Of a stretch of DNA of 64,000 bases, positions 17,138 through 26,741 are shown one piece after another. The notes under the pieces are model-generated. The model saw nothing but the letters and a program-made list of their open reading frames with translations, was not told the origin of the DNA and made no database searches. Source of the stretch: Loktanella sp. (GTDB taxonomy: Bacteria > Pseudomonadota > Alphaproteobacteria > Rhodobacterales > Rhodobacteraceae); the NCBI GenBank assembly GCA_017390475.1, contig JAFPBO010000004.1, forward strand, positions 46,582-110,581, written 5' to 3'. Every line of letters starts with the position of its first letter. Positions within the stretch are counted from its first letter, which is position 1. A program made the position numbers and the translations under genes.

Positions 17138-18304
17138 ATGACAAATTGGAACAAACGCACCAAGGCGGTGCATGCAGGCATCCGCCGCAGCCAATATGGC
17201 GAGGTCAGTGAAGCGATCTTCATGACGCAAGGCTTTGTCTATGACACAGCCGAGGCTGCCGAGGCGCGGTTCATCAAGACCGGTGAGGATGAATTCATCT
17301 ATGCCCGCTATGGCAACCCCACCGTCGCGATGTTCGAGGACCGGATCGCCGCGCTGGAGGGGACCGAAGATGGTTTCGCCACCGCATCGGGCATGGCCGC
17401 CGTGCATGGCGCGCTGGTGTCGATGCTGAAGGCGGGCGACCATGTTGTGTCTGCCCGCGCTTTGTTCGGGTCATGTCTGTACATTCTGGAAGAGGTGCTG
17501 ACCCGATACGGGGTCGAAGTGACTTTCGTCGATGGTACCGATCTGGATGCCTGGAAGGCGGCGATCCGGCCGGATACAAAAGTTGTGTTCTTCGAAAGCA
17601 TTTCTAACCCGACGCTGGAAGTGGTTGATATCAAGGCGGTTTCCGACCTGGCACATGCGCAGGGCGCGATTGTTGTTGTTGATAACGTATTTTCGACCCC
17701 AGTGTTTTCCGATGCTGTGTCGCTTGGTGCGGATGTCATCGTCTATTCCGCCACCAAACATATCGACGGGCAGGGGCGCGCCTTGGGTGGTGTCATCCTG
17801 GGCACGCGCGAGATGATCCGCGGCGTCGTGGAACCGTTCATGAAACATACCGGTGGGTCGATGTCGCCGTTCACCGCCTGGCTGATGGTCAAGGGGTTGG
17901 AAACCATGGATCTGCGGGTGCGCGCGCAGGCCGCATCGGCGTTGCATGTGGCCAGCAGGCTGGCGGCGGGTGGCCAGGTCAGGGTGATCTATCCCGGTCT
18001 GTCCGATCATCCACAACATGCGCTGACCATGGCGCAGATGGGGTCTGGCGGCACGGTGCTGGCGATTGATGCTGGTTCGAAAGAAGCCGCCTTTGCCCTG
18101 CTTAACAAGTTGGAGATTTTCACGATTTCCAACAATCTGGGCGATGCGAAATCCATCGCCACCCATCCTGCGACCACGACGCATCAGCGGTTGCCCGATG
18201 ACGTGAAACAGAATTTGGGGATTACGCCGGGGCTGATCAGACTCAGCATCGGGCTGGAAGACGGCGATGATCTGCTGGATGATCTGCGCGCCGCGATCGG
18301 CTAG
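17138..18304 (+). CDS. metZ: O-succinylhomoserine sulfhydrylase
   Basis: A 388-residue PLP enzyme of the Cys/Met metabolism family that makes homocysteine from O-succinylhomoserine and sulfide. RYGNPTVAMFE, ATASGMAAVHG and the PLP lysine in YSATKHIDGQGR (K207) are visible. ATG 17138 has a GAGGG site 6 bp upstream; the longer frame to 17072 runs through the riboswitch terminator and is rejected. Regulation by the SAM-II leader agrees with a methionine-pathway role. Confidence 0.95.
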   Translation: MTNWNKRTKAVHAGIRRSQYGEVSEAIFMTQGFVYDTAEAAEARFIKTGEDEFIYARYGNPTVAMFEDRIAALEGTEDGFATASGMAAVHGALVSMLKAGDHVVSARALFGSCLYILEEVLTRYGVEVTFVDGTDLDAWKAAIRPDTKVVFFESISNPTLEVVDIKAVSDLAHAQGAIVVVDNVFSTPVFSDAVSLGADVIVYSATKHIDGQGRALGGVILGTREMIRGVVEPFMKHTGGSMSPFTAWLMVKGLETMDLRVRAQAASALHVASRLAAGGQVRVIYPGLSDHPQHALTMAQMGSGGTVLAIDAGSKEAAFALLNKLEIFTISNNLGDAKSIATHPATTTHQRLPDDVKQNLGITPGLIRLSIGLEDGDDLLDDLRAAIG

Positions 18305-18478
18305 GGCAGCTGTGCCTGCGGCGTTGCGGCACAGGCACAGCTGGCAGGCCGGAAAGGTTGAAAGCGCTGGCGCATCCCTGCAATTTCCCGCAGCATAATG
18401 GGATGCGCCACGTCATACAGCCCCGACAGATGCGATCATGCCGGCAGCGGATCTGTTGTGATGTCTGATCTGCGGCGT

Positions 18479-18496
18479 GATTTGTTATATATCTAC
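18479..18496 (+). promoter_or_regulatory. Candidate Zur box upstream of folE2
   Basis: The sequence GATTTGTTATATATCTAC matches the GTTATA core and about 11 of 18 positions of the palindromic alphaproteobacterial Zur motif as I remember it, 72 bp before the folE2 start. FolE2 replaces zinc-dependent FolE in zinc limitation, which makes Zur control plausible. The right half-site is weak. Confidence 0.4.
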
Positions 18497-18568
18497 CGCA
18501 GCATGGCTGGACAGACGGAATATCTGCGCCATTTATCGAATGCGGATAGACCACAAGAGGGTGTCGAT

Positions 18569-19669
18569 ATGAATATTCACGCGCGTGATATGGAACGCCA
18601 GCCAACCCGGTCCGAGGCAGAGGCCGCGCTGGCGCTCTTGCGTCGCTGGGCCGTCGATGTGACGCCGGAAGAAGTTGCCACGCTTGACCCGCTGGTCTCG
18701 CGGTTGATTCCTGGGCAGGAGGTGTCGAACTACCCCGCCCTGGCCCGCGCTTATCCAGAGGATTTCGCGGTAGACGATGCCTATAAGGCCAGCATGCCCG
18801 ATTTGCAGAACGGGCCGTCCAGCCTGATCAAGGGCGCGCAGCAGCAGATCCAGCATGTCGGGATTTCCAATTTCCGCCTGCCGATCCGGTTTCGTACCCG
18901 TGACAATGGTGATCTGACGCTCGAAACATCTGTCACCGGCACCGTCTCGCTTGAGGCAGAGAAGAAGGGCATCAACATGTCCCGCATCATGCGGACATTT
19001 TACAAACATGCCGAGGAAACATTCAGTTTCGAAGTGATCGAACGCGCACTGGATGCCTATAAATCAGATCTGGATAGTTTTGATGCGCGTATTCAGATGC
19101 GGTTCAGCTTTCCGATGAAGGTGCAGAGCCTGCGGTCGGGACTGCAAGGTTATCAATATTACGACATCGCGCTGGAATTGGTTGAATTGGGCGGGGTGCG
19201 CAAAAAGATCGTGCATCTGGATTACGTCTATTCCTCGACCTGCCCTTGTTCGCTGGAATTGTCCGAACATGCGCGCCAGTTTCGCGGGCAACTGGCCACC
19301 CCGCATTCGCAGCGGTCGGTGGCGCGGATATCGGTGCTGGTCGAGGATGGTCCGTGCCTGTGGTTCGAAGATCTGATCGACCGTGCCCGTGCGGCTGTGC
19401 CGACCGAAACACAGGTGATGGTCAAGCGCGAGGATGAACAGGCCTTTGCCGAACTGAACGCGGCGAATCCGATCTTTGTCGAAGATGCCGCGCGTTTGTT
19501 CACCGAGCAACTGCAACTGGAACAGCGTGTATCGGATTTCCGGGTGATCGCCAGCCATCAGGAAAGCCTGCACAGCCATGATGCGGTCTCGGTGCTGACC
19601 GAAGGGCCGACTTTTGCCGCCGATAGTCTGGACCCGCGACTGTTCGCCTCGCTGTTCCACGTCGGTTAG
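18569..19669 (+). CDS. folE2: GTP cyclohydrolase FolE2 (zinc-independent type IB)
   Basis: A 366-residue enzyme that converts GTP to dihydroneopterin triphosphate, the first step of folate synthesis. Family hallmarks are PVEAG-like QVGISNFRLPI, FSFPMKVQSLRSG and the metal-binding region SSTCPCSLELSEH. ATG 18569 follows an AGAGG site; the open frame to 18398 has no support. FolE2 can use metals other than zinc, and a possible Zur box lies upstream. Confidence 0.93.
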   Translation: MNIHARDMERQPTRSEAEAALALLRRWAVDVTPEEVATLDPLVSRLIPGQEVSNYPALARAYPEDFAVDDAYKASMPDLQNGPSSLIKGAQQQIQHVGISNFRLPIRFRTRDNGDLTLETSVTGTVSLEAEKKGINMSRIMRTFYKHAEETFSFEVIERALDAYKSDLDSFDARIQMRFSFPMKVQSLRSGLQGYQYYDIALELVELGGVRKKIVHLDYVYSSTCPCSLELSEHARQFRGQLATPHSQRSVARISVLVEDGPCLWFEDLIDRARAAVPTETQVMVKREDEQAFAELNAANPIFVEDAARLFTEQLQLEQRVSDFRVIASHQESLHSHDAVSVLTEGPTFAADSLDPRLFASLFHVG

Positions 19670-19682
19670 GCCGGGGTTAACC

Positions 19683-19708
19683 GTAAGGTGGACCAAGATC
19701 CACCTTAC
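19683..19708 (+). repeat. Perfect 10-bp palindromic hairpin between folE2 and clpP
   Basis: GTAAGGTGGA (19683-19692) and TCCACCTTAC (19699-19708) flank a 6-nt loop. No T-run follows, so it is not a standard intrinsic terminator. Similar GTAAGGTGG-type palindromes are, in my recollection, frequent at gene ends in Rhodobacteraceae. Confidence 0.6.
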
Positions 19709-19791
19709 GCCCGCCAGCCCTTGAAGCCCGCAGCACCCGCGCCTAATGTCGGGCGGAATGATGAAGTCGGACATTTGTCCAGCAGAGAGGC

Positions 19792-20418
19792 ATGAACATG
19801 CAAGATCCCGTCGAAACCTATATGAACCTTGTTCCCATGGTCGTGGAACAGACGGCGCGCGGCGAACGCGCCTATGACATCTTTTCGCGCCTGCTGAAGG
19901 AGCGGATCATTTTCGTCACCGGACCGATCCACGACGGGATGAGCCATCTTATCGTCGCGCAATTGCTGCATCTTGAGGCGGAAAACCCCAAGAAAGAAAT
20001 CAGCATGTATATCAACAGTCCTGGCGGATCGGTGATCGCAGGGATGAGCATTTATGACACGATGCAATACGTCAAACCCAAGGTATCGACGCTTGTCTGC
20101 GGTCTGGCGGCATCCATGGGGTCAGTGATCGCGCTGGGTGGCGAAAAAGGGATGCGGTTTTCACTGCCGAATTCTGAATTTCTGGTGCATCAGCCATCTG
20201 GCGGCAGCCAGGGGACAGCCGCTGACATCCTGATCCAGTCACGCCACATCGAACAGACACGCGAACGATTTTACCGTCTTTACATGCGCCATACCGGACA
20301 GGATTACGAGACTGTCCAACAGGCGCTTGACCGCGACAAGTGGATGACCCCGGAAGAAGCCAAAGATTGGGGTCACATTGACGAAATCGTGCAGAGCCGC
20401 GAAAAATCCACAGAATAA
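19792..20418 (+). CDS. clpP: ATP-dependent Clp protease proteolytic subunit
   Basis: A 208-residue serine peptidase that forms the ClpXP/ClpAP chamber. The triad is visible: S108 in GLAASMGS, H133 in FLVHQPSGG and D182 in [11 protein letters not shown]. Two ATGs open the frame (19792 and 19798). clpX follows 136 bp downstream on the same strand, separated by a long hairpin, so the two may share a promoter but be expressed at different levels. Confidence 0.97.
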   Translation: MNMQDPVETYMNLVPMVVEQTARGERAYDIFSRLLKERIIFVTGPIHDGMSHLIVAQLLHLEAENPKKEISMYINSPGGSVIAGMSIYDTMQYVKPKVSTLVCGLAASMGSVIALGGEKGMRFSLPNSEFLVHQPSGGSQGTAADILIQSRHIEQTRERFYRLYMRHTGQDYETVQQALDRDKWMTPEEAKDWGHIDEIVQSREKSTE

Positions 20419-20425
20419 TCACCGA

Positions 20426-20483
20426 CCGGGTCCACACCGGAAAAGTGACCAAAGCGGTGGTCATTTTGACATTGTGGACCCGG
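20426..20483 (+). repeat. Long 58-nt hairpin in the clpP-clpX gap
   Basis: The outer arms CCGGGTCCACA (20426-20436) and TGTGGACCCGG (20473-20483) are perfect 11-bp inverted repeats. An inner stem pairs TGACCA (20446-20451) with TGGTCA (20458-20463), extended by AAAA/TTTT across a one-base bulge. There is no T-run after the structure. It could be a processing site, an attenuator or a REP-like element. Confidence 0.7.
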
Positions 20484-20554
20484 GCGGGCTGTCCTAGTGT
20501 TGTTACAAGGCAGCCCGGCAGGTTTTGACGGGCCGATAGGCCAAGAGGTTTGAT

Positions 20555-21820
20555 ATGGCGACGACGACAGGAAACGACAGCAAAAACACGCTTTACTGTA
20601 GCTTCTGCGGCAAAAGCCAGCATGAGGTCCGCAAATTGATTGCAGGGCCCACTGTGTTCATCTGTGACGAATGCGTTGAATTATGCATGGATATCATCCG
20701 CGAGGAAACCAAAGCCTCGGGTCTGAAATCCGGCGAAGGCGTTCCAGCACCATCGGAAATCTGCGCCGTGCTGGATGATTATGTCATCGGTCAGGAGCAT
20801 GCCAAGCGGGTGCTGTCGGTGGCTGTGCATAATCATTACAAACGCCTGAACCATGCGGATAAGTCCGATATCGAACTGGCCAAATCCAACATTATGCTGA
20901 TTGGCCCAACCGGTTGCGGTAAGACGCTTCTGGCGCAGACGCTGGCGCGTATTCTTGATGTGCCCTTTACCATGGCCGATGCGACCACGCTAACAGAGGC
21001 GGGCTATGTCGGCGAAGATGTCGAAAACATCATTCTGAAATTGTTGCAGGCTTCCGAATACAACGTTGAACGCGCGCAGCGCGGCATCGTTTACATTGAC
21101 GAGGTCGATAAGATCACCCGCAAATCCGACAATCCCAGCATCACTCGTGATGTATCGGGTGAAGGGGTGCAGCAAGCCTTGCTGAAGATCATGGAAGGCA
21201 CTGTTGCCTCTGTGCCGCCGCAGGGTGGCCGCAAACACCCGCAGCAGGAATTCCTGCAGGTGGATACGACCAATATTCTGTTCATCTGTGGTGGGGCTTT
21301 TGCCGGTCTCGACAAGATCATTGCGCGGCGCAGCAAAGGGTCCGGCATGGGCTTTGGCGCTGATGTGAAAGATGTCGAAGAACGCGGCATCGGTGAGGTG
21401 TTTCAGGATCTGGAGCCCGAGGATCTGCTGAAATTCGGCCTGATCCCCGAATTTGTCGGCCGTCTGCCGGTTATCGCCACGCTGACCGATCTGGACGAAG
21501 ATGCGTTGATCACGATCTTGACCCAGCCAAAAAATGCGCTGGTCAAACAATATCAGCGCCTGTTCGAGCTGGAAAACACCAAGCTGACCTTTACCGATGA
21601 CGCCCTGACCGCCATCGCGAAACGCGCCATCAAGCGCAAGACCGGCGCGCGCGGGCTGCGGTCGATCATGGAAGGTATCCTTCTGGATACGATGTTTGAT
21701 CTGCCCGGCATGGATACCGTGACTGAAGTCGTGGTGAATGAAGAAGCCGTCACATCTGACGTGGCACCTTTGATGATCCATGACGATGTGAAGAAGAAAG
21801 AATCCGCCACGGCGGGCTGA
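20555..21820 (+). CDS. clpX: ATP-dependent Clp protease ATP-binding subunit ClpX
   Basis: A 421-residue AAA+ unfoldase. The N-terminal C4 zinc finger is YCSFCGKSQ ... ICDECVELC. Walker A is GPTGCGKT and Walker B is [19 protein letters not shown] and the sensor-2 region [11 protein letters not shown] are present. Full length. It delivers substrates to ClpP, which is encoded just upstream. A hairpin/REP-like element follows the stop. Confidence 0.98.
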   Translation: MATTTGNDSKNTLYCSFCGKSQHEVRKLIAGPTVFICDECVELCMDIIREETKASGLKSGEGVPAPSEICAVLDDYVIGQEHAKRVLSVAVHNHYKRLNHADKSDIELAKSNIMLIGPTGCGKTLLAQTLARILDVPFTMADATTLTEAGYVGEDVENIILKLLQASEYNVERAQRGIVYIDEVDKITRKSDNPSITRDVSGEGVQQALLKIMEGTVASVPPQGGRKHPQQEFLQVDTTNILFICGGAFAGLDKIIARRSKGSGMGFGADVKDVEERGIGEVFQDLEPEDLLKFGLIPEFVGRLPVIATLTDLDEDALITILTQPKNALVKQYQRLFELENTKLTFTDDALTAIAKRAIKRKTGARGLRSIMEGILLDTMFDLPGMDTVTEVVVNEEAVTSDVAPLMIHDDVKKKESATAG

Positions 21821-21836
21821 TGATCTGCCGCCGGTG

Positions 21837-21872
21837 GCCTCCGATCTGTCGGAGCCTCCGGCGGGAGTATTT
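21837..21872 (+). repeat. Hairpin plus conserved GCCTCCGGCGGG-AGTATTT element, copy C
   Basis: CTCCGA / TCGGAG forms a short stem with loop TCTG, followed by the 19-nt tail GCCTCCGGCGGGAGTATTT, identical to copy A. It lies 17 bp after the clpX stop on the coding strand. Confidence 0.65.
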
Positions 21873-21986
21873 CGAACAAAGCGAGGGGCATGTGTCCTGA
21901 AAACGAGCGGGGCTTGCCACAGCCTCTGCTCTGGACCTTTCGCGCGCGATAGGGCATGAAACCCACAAGTTTACCGGAGATGCAGC

Positions 21987-22370
21987 ATGGGCCTTGGTCA
22001 CACATTCAAACGTATCTTTACCTGGTGGGATGGGCAGACCTTTGGCACCCAGCTCTGGACCAGCCGCAAAGGCACCAAGGTGGGTGAGGATGCGCAGGGC
22101 AATATCTATTACCGCACTGCCGATGACAGCCGCCGCTGGGTGATTTACAATGGCGAGATGGAAGCATCCCGCGTCAGCCCGGATTGGCATGGCTGGCTGC
22201 ACCGGACATGGGACCAGCCGCCCAGCGAAGTTGCGCTGGCACACAAGTCCTGGGAAAAGCCGCATCAGCCAAACCTGACCGGCACCATGGCGGCTTATGC
22301 GCCCGCCGGGTCGATCCGCCGGACAACGCCCGTAACCCGCAAGGATTACGAATCCTGGACGCCCGAATAA
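21987..22370 (+). CDS. NADH:ubiquinone oxidoreductase subunit NDUFA12
   Basis: A 127-residue accessory subunit of complex I. The motif run [19 protein letters not shown], then [20 protein letters not shown] and [15 protein letters not shown] is characteristic of the B17.2/NDUFA12 family, which alphaproteobacteria share with mitochondria. The main nuo operon is not in the window. The DUF2155 gene starts 4 bp after its stop; this pairing is common in the order. Confidence 0.93.
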   Translation: MGLGHTFKRIFTWWDGQTFGTQLWTSRKGTKVGEDAQGNIYYRTADDSRRWVIYNGEMEASRVSPDWHGWLHRTWDQPPSEVALAHKSWEKPHQPNLTGTMAAYAPAGSIRRTTPVTRKDYESWTPE

Positions 22371-22374
22371 CCTG

Positions 22375-22770
22375 ATGTTGCGCCTTTCCGCCTGTCTGTT
22401 TGCCTTGCTGGTCGCGGCCCCTGTCGCGGCGCAGCAGGTGGTATCTGGCACCGGGGCAGAGATCCGCGTGCTGGACCGGTTGACCGGGGCGGTCGCCGAT
22501 ATGATGATCGGCCGCGGTCAGTCAGACAATGTCGGGGCCTTGTCGATAACCTTGGGTGATTGCCGTTATCCGCCGGAAAACCTTGCTGGTGAGGCCTATG
22601 CCAATCTGGTGATCCATTTCCGGGAAAGCGTGACGCCGCTGTTTTCCGGCTGGATGCTGGCCTCTTCGCCCGCCCTGAACGCGTTGGATCATCCGCGCTA
22701 TGACGTCTGGGTATTGCGCTGCACGACCTCGGCACCCGCGGGCACCACGCCTGAAAATGACGCTGACTGA
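22375..22770 (+). CDS. DUF2155 periplasmic protein
   Basis: A 131-residue protein with a signal peptide (MLRLSACLFALLVAAPVAAQ). The mature part contains AEIRVLDRLTGAVADMMIG, LGDCRYPPENLAGEAYA and FSGWMLASSPALNALDHPRYDVWVLRC, the DUF2155 pattern, with two cysteines that may pair. Function unknown; it travels with NDUFA12 and aat. Its 3' end overlaps the convergent aat gene by 73 bp. Confidence 0.88.
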   Translation: MLRLSACLFALLVAAPVAAQQVVSGTGAEIRVLDRLTGAVADMMIGRGQSDNVGALSITLGDCRYPPENLAGEAYANLVIHFRESVTPLFSGWMLASSPALNALDHPRYDVWVLRCTTSAPAGTTPENDAD

Positions 22771-23363
22771 CCCAGAGCCGCAGCCAGTAACCGGTGATAT
22801 TGCGCGCGTGGGATTTCGATGGCACCCAAACTTGCCAGATGCGGTGTCAGGAATTGCGTGTCAAACAGCTGATATCCGCCACGCCGCAGCCTATCGACCA
22901 GATAGGCCAGCGCCACCTTGGAGGCGTCGGTGGCGCGGCTGAACATGCTTTCCCCGAAAAAGGCAGACCCGATACTGATGCCATAGACGCCGCCGACCAA
23001 CCGGTCATTCTGCCAGACTTCGACAGAATGTGCATGGCCTTCGTGGTGCAGCGACAGACAGAGTGCGTGGATTGTCGGGTTGATCCAGGTTTCGTCGCGA
23101 TCTGCACAGCCATGCAGCACCTGTTCAAAGGCGGTATCAAAAGTGATTGTGAACTGGCCGCGCCGCAAGGTCCGCGCCAAGGACCGGCTGATGCGGAACC
23201 GATCCAGCGGAATGATGCCGCGCTGCCGTGGATCGACCCAGAAAATTTCGGGATCATCGCGGCTTTCCGACATTGGGAACACGCCCTGCCTGTAGGCAAA
23301 CAGCAACATTTTAGGCGTTAGTCCGGTCACAGGGCTTTGCTTTCCTTGGCGGGCGATGAACAT
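22698..23363 (-). CDS. aat: Leucyl/phenylalanyl-tRNA-protein transferase
   Basis: A 221-residue enzyme of the N-end rule that adds Leu or Phe to proteins with N-terminal Arg or Lys, targeting them for ClpAP degradation. Family motifs YRQGVFPMSE, FWVDPRQRGIIPL, TWINPTI, GGVYGISIGSAFFGESMFSR and FDTQFLTPHLASLGA are all present. The gene is convergent with DUF2155 and their ends overlap by 73 bp. Its start is about 60 bp from a divergent methyltransferase gene. Confidence 0.96.
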   Translation of the reverse strand: MFIARQGKQSPVTGLTPKMLLFAYRQGVFPMSESRDDPEIFWVDPRQRGIIPLDRFRISRSLARTLRRGQFTITFDTAFEQVLHGCADRDETWINPTIHALCLSLHHEGHAHSVEVWQNDRLVGGVYGISIGSAFFGESMFSRATDASKVALAYLVDRLRRGGYQLFDTQFLTPHLASLGAIEIPRAQYHRLLAAALGQSASFSGVVPAGAEVVQRNTQTS

Positions 23364-23421
23364 AGTTGCTCAGATCGGATTAGGATGTTTTCCGATGTGC
23401 TTCCAATGAAAAGGGTCAGTG

Positions 23422-24138
23422 ATGGGGTTTTTTGATTCTCTGCAACGGATGCGCATCTATCAGGACCGCCCGCATGCAGGGACGCGGATGAACCGACGGC
23501 ATGCCTTTCTGATCACGGATTTCGTCAAGGACATCACGGGCGCGCGGGTGCTTGATTTGGGCGCACATGACGGTCGTTGGGCCTATGCCTTTGCGGCGGC
23601 AGGTGCGGCGCAGGTGGTGGGAATCGAAGCGCGCGCTGATGTGGTGGCGGGTTTCGCCGCCTATCCCGATGCGGAACTGCGCGAACGTGTTTCCCTTCGC
23701 GTGGATGATGTTTTTGATGGGCTGGAAAAGGCCATCGCCGCCGGTGAAACCTACGATCTCGTCGCGGTCTTCGGGCTGTTTTATCACATCACGGATCAGG
23801 TCCGGCTGCTGCGATTGATCAGAAAACTGGCACCGAAGGTGATTCTCATTGATGGAGAGTTTTCGCAACGTCCGAAGCCGATCTTTGTGCTGGACACCGA
23901 ACGGACCGATAACCCGGTCAATGCGCCGGCACAAGTCGCCGGTCAGGACATGGCTTTGGTGGCGATCCCCAGTTTTGCCGCGATGGAACTGATGGCCGAC
24001 GCATTGGACTATGACCTGATTTGGTCCGACTGGACACGCCTGCCGGTAGACGAGCGCCGCGGGGTGCAGGATTATTTCCGCCCGCAGGGGCAGGGAAAAC
24101 GGCGCGCGACCTGTGCCTTGCGGCCGCGCACCCGGTAA
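23422..24138 (+). CDS. SAM-dependent class I methyltransferase
   Basis: About 238 residues. Motif I is VLDLGAHDGRWAYAFA, followed by an acidic end to strand 2 (VVGIEARADVV) and a post-motif AVFGLFYHIT. These define a Rossmann-type methyltransferase, but the acceptor is unknown. ATG 23422 with AAGGG upstream is preferred over GTG 23419. The C-terminus is basic and proline-rich. It ends one base from the convergent accC stop. Confidence 0.8.
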   Translation: MGFFDSLQRMRIYQDRPHAGTRMNRRHAFLITDFVKDITGARVLDLGAHDGRWAYAFAAAGAAQVVGIEARADVVAGFAAYPDAELRERVSLRVDDVFDGLEKAIAAGETYDLVAVFGLFYHITDQVRLLRLIRKLAPKVILIDGEFSQRPKPIFVLDTERTDNPVNAPAQVAGQDMALVAIPSFAAMELMADALDYDLIWSDWTRLPVDERRGVQDYFRPQGQGKRRATCALRPRTR

Positions 24139-25488
24139 TCACTTGGCTAAATTCTGGTCCAGCCAATGTTCCAGCCAGTGGATCGTATAATCTCCTGATT
24201 GCACGGCCGGATCCGCCAGCAATGCGTGGAACAGCGGGATCGTTGTATCGACACCGTCGACGATCAATTCACCCAAGGCCCGGCCCAATCGTGCCAAGGC
24301 CTCTGGCCGGTCGCGGCCATGCACAATCAATTTGCCGATCAGGCTGTCGTAATAGGGTGGGATCCGGTAGCCGTCATAAAGTGCCGAATCCATCCGCACA
24401 CCCAGACCACCCGGCGCATGATATTGCGTGATCGTACCGGGGCAGGGTGCGAAATTCGGCAGTTTTTCTGCATTGATCCGTACTTCGATCGCGTGACCGT
24501 TGATTTTCAGATCATCCTGCGTAAACGACATCGGCAGGCCAGAGGCCACGCGCAATTGTTCGCGCACCAGATCGACGCCAAAGATGGCCTCTGTCACTGG
24601 ATGTTCGACCTGCAGGCGTGTGTTCATCTCGATGAAATAGAATTCATCATTCTCGAACAGGAATTCAATTGTGCCGGCGCCGATGTAATTGATCGCAGCG
24701 ATGGCATCTGCGCAGACCTTGCCGATGCGCGCACGCAGTTCGGGGGTGATGCAGGGGCCGGGCGCCTCTTCAAACACTTTCTGATGGCGGCGTTGCAGCG
24801 AACAATCGCGTTCGCCAAGATGCACGGCATTGCCTTTGCCATCGCCAAAGACCTGAATTTCGATATGGCGCGGCGTGGTCAGGTATTTTTCAATATAGAC
24901 CTCGTCATTGCCGAAATTGGATTTCGCTTCGGCACGGGCGGAATGGAACGCCTTTTCCATGTCATCAGCCGTCAGCGCGACTTTCATGCCGCGCCCGCCG
25001 CCGCCTGCGGTGGCTTTGATGATGACGGGATAACCAACCTCTGCACCGACGCGCTGCGCGTCTTTCAATGTCGCCACACCGCCGTCAGAGCCGGGTACGC
25101 AAGGCACGCCAAGCGCTTTCATCGTCTCCTTGGCGCTGATCTTGTCGCCCATGATGCGGATATGTTCGGCGGTGGGGCCGATGAAGGTCAGGCCGTGATC
25201 CTCGACCGCCTGCACAAAGGCGGCGTTTTCCGACAGAAAACCATAGCCCGGATGAATCGCCTGTGCGCCGGTGATTTCACAGGCAGAGATGATCGCCGGA
25301 AAGGACAGATAACTTTGCGCCGATGCGGGGGGGCCGATGCAGATCGCCTCATCTGCCATGCGCACATGCATGGCGTCGCTGTCGGCAGTGGAATGGACCG
25401 CGACGGATTTGACACCCATCTCGCGGCAGGCACGCACGACACGCAAGGCAATTTCGCCCCGGTTCGCAATCAGGATTTTATCAAACAT
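24139..25488 (-). CDS. accC: Acetyl-CoA carboxylase, biotin carboxylase subunit
   Basis: A 449-residue ATP-grasp enzyme that carboxylates biotin on AccB, the first step of fatty acid synthesis. [17 protein letters not shown], the ATP loop [13 protein letters not shown], and [14 protein letters not shown] are signatures. Full length. It lies 8 bp downstream of accB, forming the usual accBC operon. Confidence 0.98.
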   Translation of the reverse strand: MFDKILIANRGEIALRVVRACREMGVKSVAVHSTADSDAMHVRMADEAICIGPPASAQSYLSFPAIISACEITGAQAIHPGYGFLSENAAFVQAVEDHGLTFIGPTAEHIRIMGDKISAKETMKALGVPCVPGSDGGVATLKDAQRVGAEVGYPVIIKATAGGGGRGMKVALTADDMEKAFHSARAEAKSNFGNDEVYIEKYLTTPRHIEIQVFGDGKGNAVHLGERDCSLQRRHQKVFEEAPGPCITPELRARIGKVCADAIAAINYIGAGTIEFLFENDEFYFIEMNTRLQVEHPVTEAIFGVDLVREQLRVASGLPMSFTQDDLKINGHAIEVRINAEKLPNFAPCPGTITQYHAPGGLGVRMDSALYDGYRIPPYYDSLIGKLIVHGRDRPEALARLGRALGELIVDGVDTTIPLFHALLADPAVQSGDYTIHWLEHWLDQNLAK

Positions 25489-25496
25489 TCTGTGGC

Positions 25497-25982
25497 CTAT
25501 TCGATGATCACAAGTGGCGCGCCAAATTCGACCGGTCCGCCGTCTTCGACCAGAATGCGTTTGATCGTGCCGGCGCGGGGCGCAGGGATGTGGTTCATCG
25601 TTTTCATCGCTTCGATGATCAGCAGCGTATCACCTTCGCTGACATTCTGGCCGACGCTGACAAAGGCAGCTGCGCCTGGTTCAGGCGACATATAGACGGT
25701 CCCGACCATGGGTGATGTCACTGCGCCGGGGTGGCTGGCCGGATCAGTATTGCTGCTGGCAGCGGCAGGTGCGGTGGTGGGCGCTGCCGATGTCGGGGCT
25801 GTTGCGGCTGGCGCGCTGGCCTGCATCATGACTTGGGTCTGGCGGCTGACACGCACATTCAGGCTGTCGTTTTCGCCGTAATCGCGCTTGACCTGCAATT
25901 CGGTCAGATCGTTCTGCCGCAGCAGTTCTGCCAATGCCTGAATAAAGCTGACATCGCTTTCGTGAGAGGTTTTGTTGCTCAT
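25497..25982 (-). CDS. accB: Acetyl-CoA carboxylase biotin carboxyl carrier protein
   Basis: A 161-residue carrier. The C-terminal biotinyl domain has EAMKTMNHI with the biotinylated lysine at 127 and the thumb region [13 protein letters not shown]. An Ala/Pro/Thr-rich linker (residues ~55-85) joins it to the N-terminal helix. It is the first gene of accB-accC. The organism's accA and accD are not in this window. Confidence 0.97.
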   Translation of the reverse strand: MSNKTSHESDVSFIQALAELLRQNDLTELQVKRDYGENDSLNVRVSRQTQVMMQASAPAATAPTSAAPTTAPAAASSNTDPASHPGAVTSPMVGTVYMSPEPGAAAFVSVGQNVSEGDTLLIIEAMKTMNHIPAPRAGTIKRILVEDGGPVEFGAPLVIIE

Positions 25983-26205
25983 CTGATCCTCGGCCCATTG
26001 CCCATCGTTTGTTGCCCGCTTGCTGCGGGATCATCATATCCTGCCCGCTTATAGGGGAACCAGACCATGGTGGGAAGCGGCAGAGGCGCAAAATGCGCAA
26101 CCTGACGTCAACCGGCGGTGTTTATCAAAGCGTTTCGGAAGAAAACCTGCATCCCTTTTCGTTGTCGGTCGCTTGGCGTGGACGTGGTCGGCGATAGCTG
26201 GTGTT

Positions 26206-26535
26206 TCAGGTATTCCACGAAACGCTGTCGCTGTCGGCATTGTCCGGTTGCGCCGGGGTAACGGCGTTGCCGGGTTTATCCGCAGGTAGCATCGGCACAC
26301 CATAGGGACGCAGCAGCCGGTCATCAGGCAGGATTTCGCCGGGCGGGTCAGCCATGTCTGCGCTGTGCAGCCGGGCTGCGACCGCCTGCGCCAGATAGGG
26401 GCTTTCCGCAGGCAATGGTGGGGTGGTCTGCGCCTGCGCATCTGGTCGCATGTCCGTATCCCTGACCTGCGGCGCGGCCGTGCCAGGTGGCAGCCCCACT
26501 TTGGCGGGCGGTATCAGATGCAGCGAAAAATCCAT
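26206..26535 (-). CDS. Hypothetical protein, proline-rich
   Basis: A 109-residue frame rich in Pro, Ala and Asp, with no recognisable domain, signal peptide or membrane segment. It begins MDFSLHLIPPAKVGLPPG, and a weak AAAGG site lies 4 bp upstream of ATG 26535. Codon use looks like the neighbouring genes. It sits between accB and the divergent XRE regulator gene. It may be a genuine small conserved protein or a chance frame. Confidence 0.4.
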   Translation of the reverse strand: MDFSLHLIPPAKVGLPPGTAAPQVRDTDMRPDAQAQTTPPLPAESPYLAQAVAARLHSADMADPPGEILPDDRLLRPYGVPMLPADKPGNAVTPAQPDNADSDSVSWNT

Positions 26536-26741
26536 CAGCCTTTACCACGGGGTGATTGACGACGCGCTGATTTTGCGCCGCATTCGTTACCAGATCCTTA
26601 ATGGCAGCCCAGAAAAGTACAGCGGATTTTATTGGTCGGATCGCAAGGCGGGCTTGTCAAAAATGTGACAGATACTTCGTTAACCTTGTAAAGATCCGCC
26701 GCCCATCGCAGACTGGCTGAAATATTGCGCACGAGGATGCC

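Noticed and set aside
24199-25695. 498-residue plus-strand frame
   Set aside because: Antisense to accC and accB, both full length with all motifs; no domain in the shadow.
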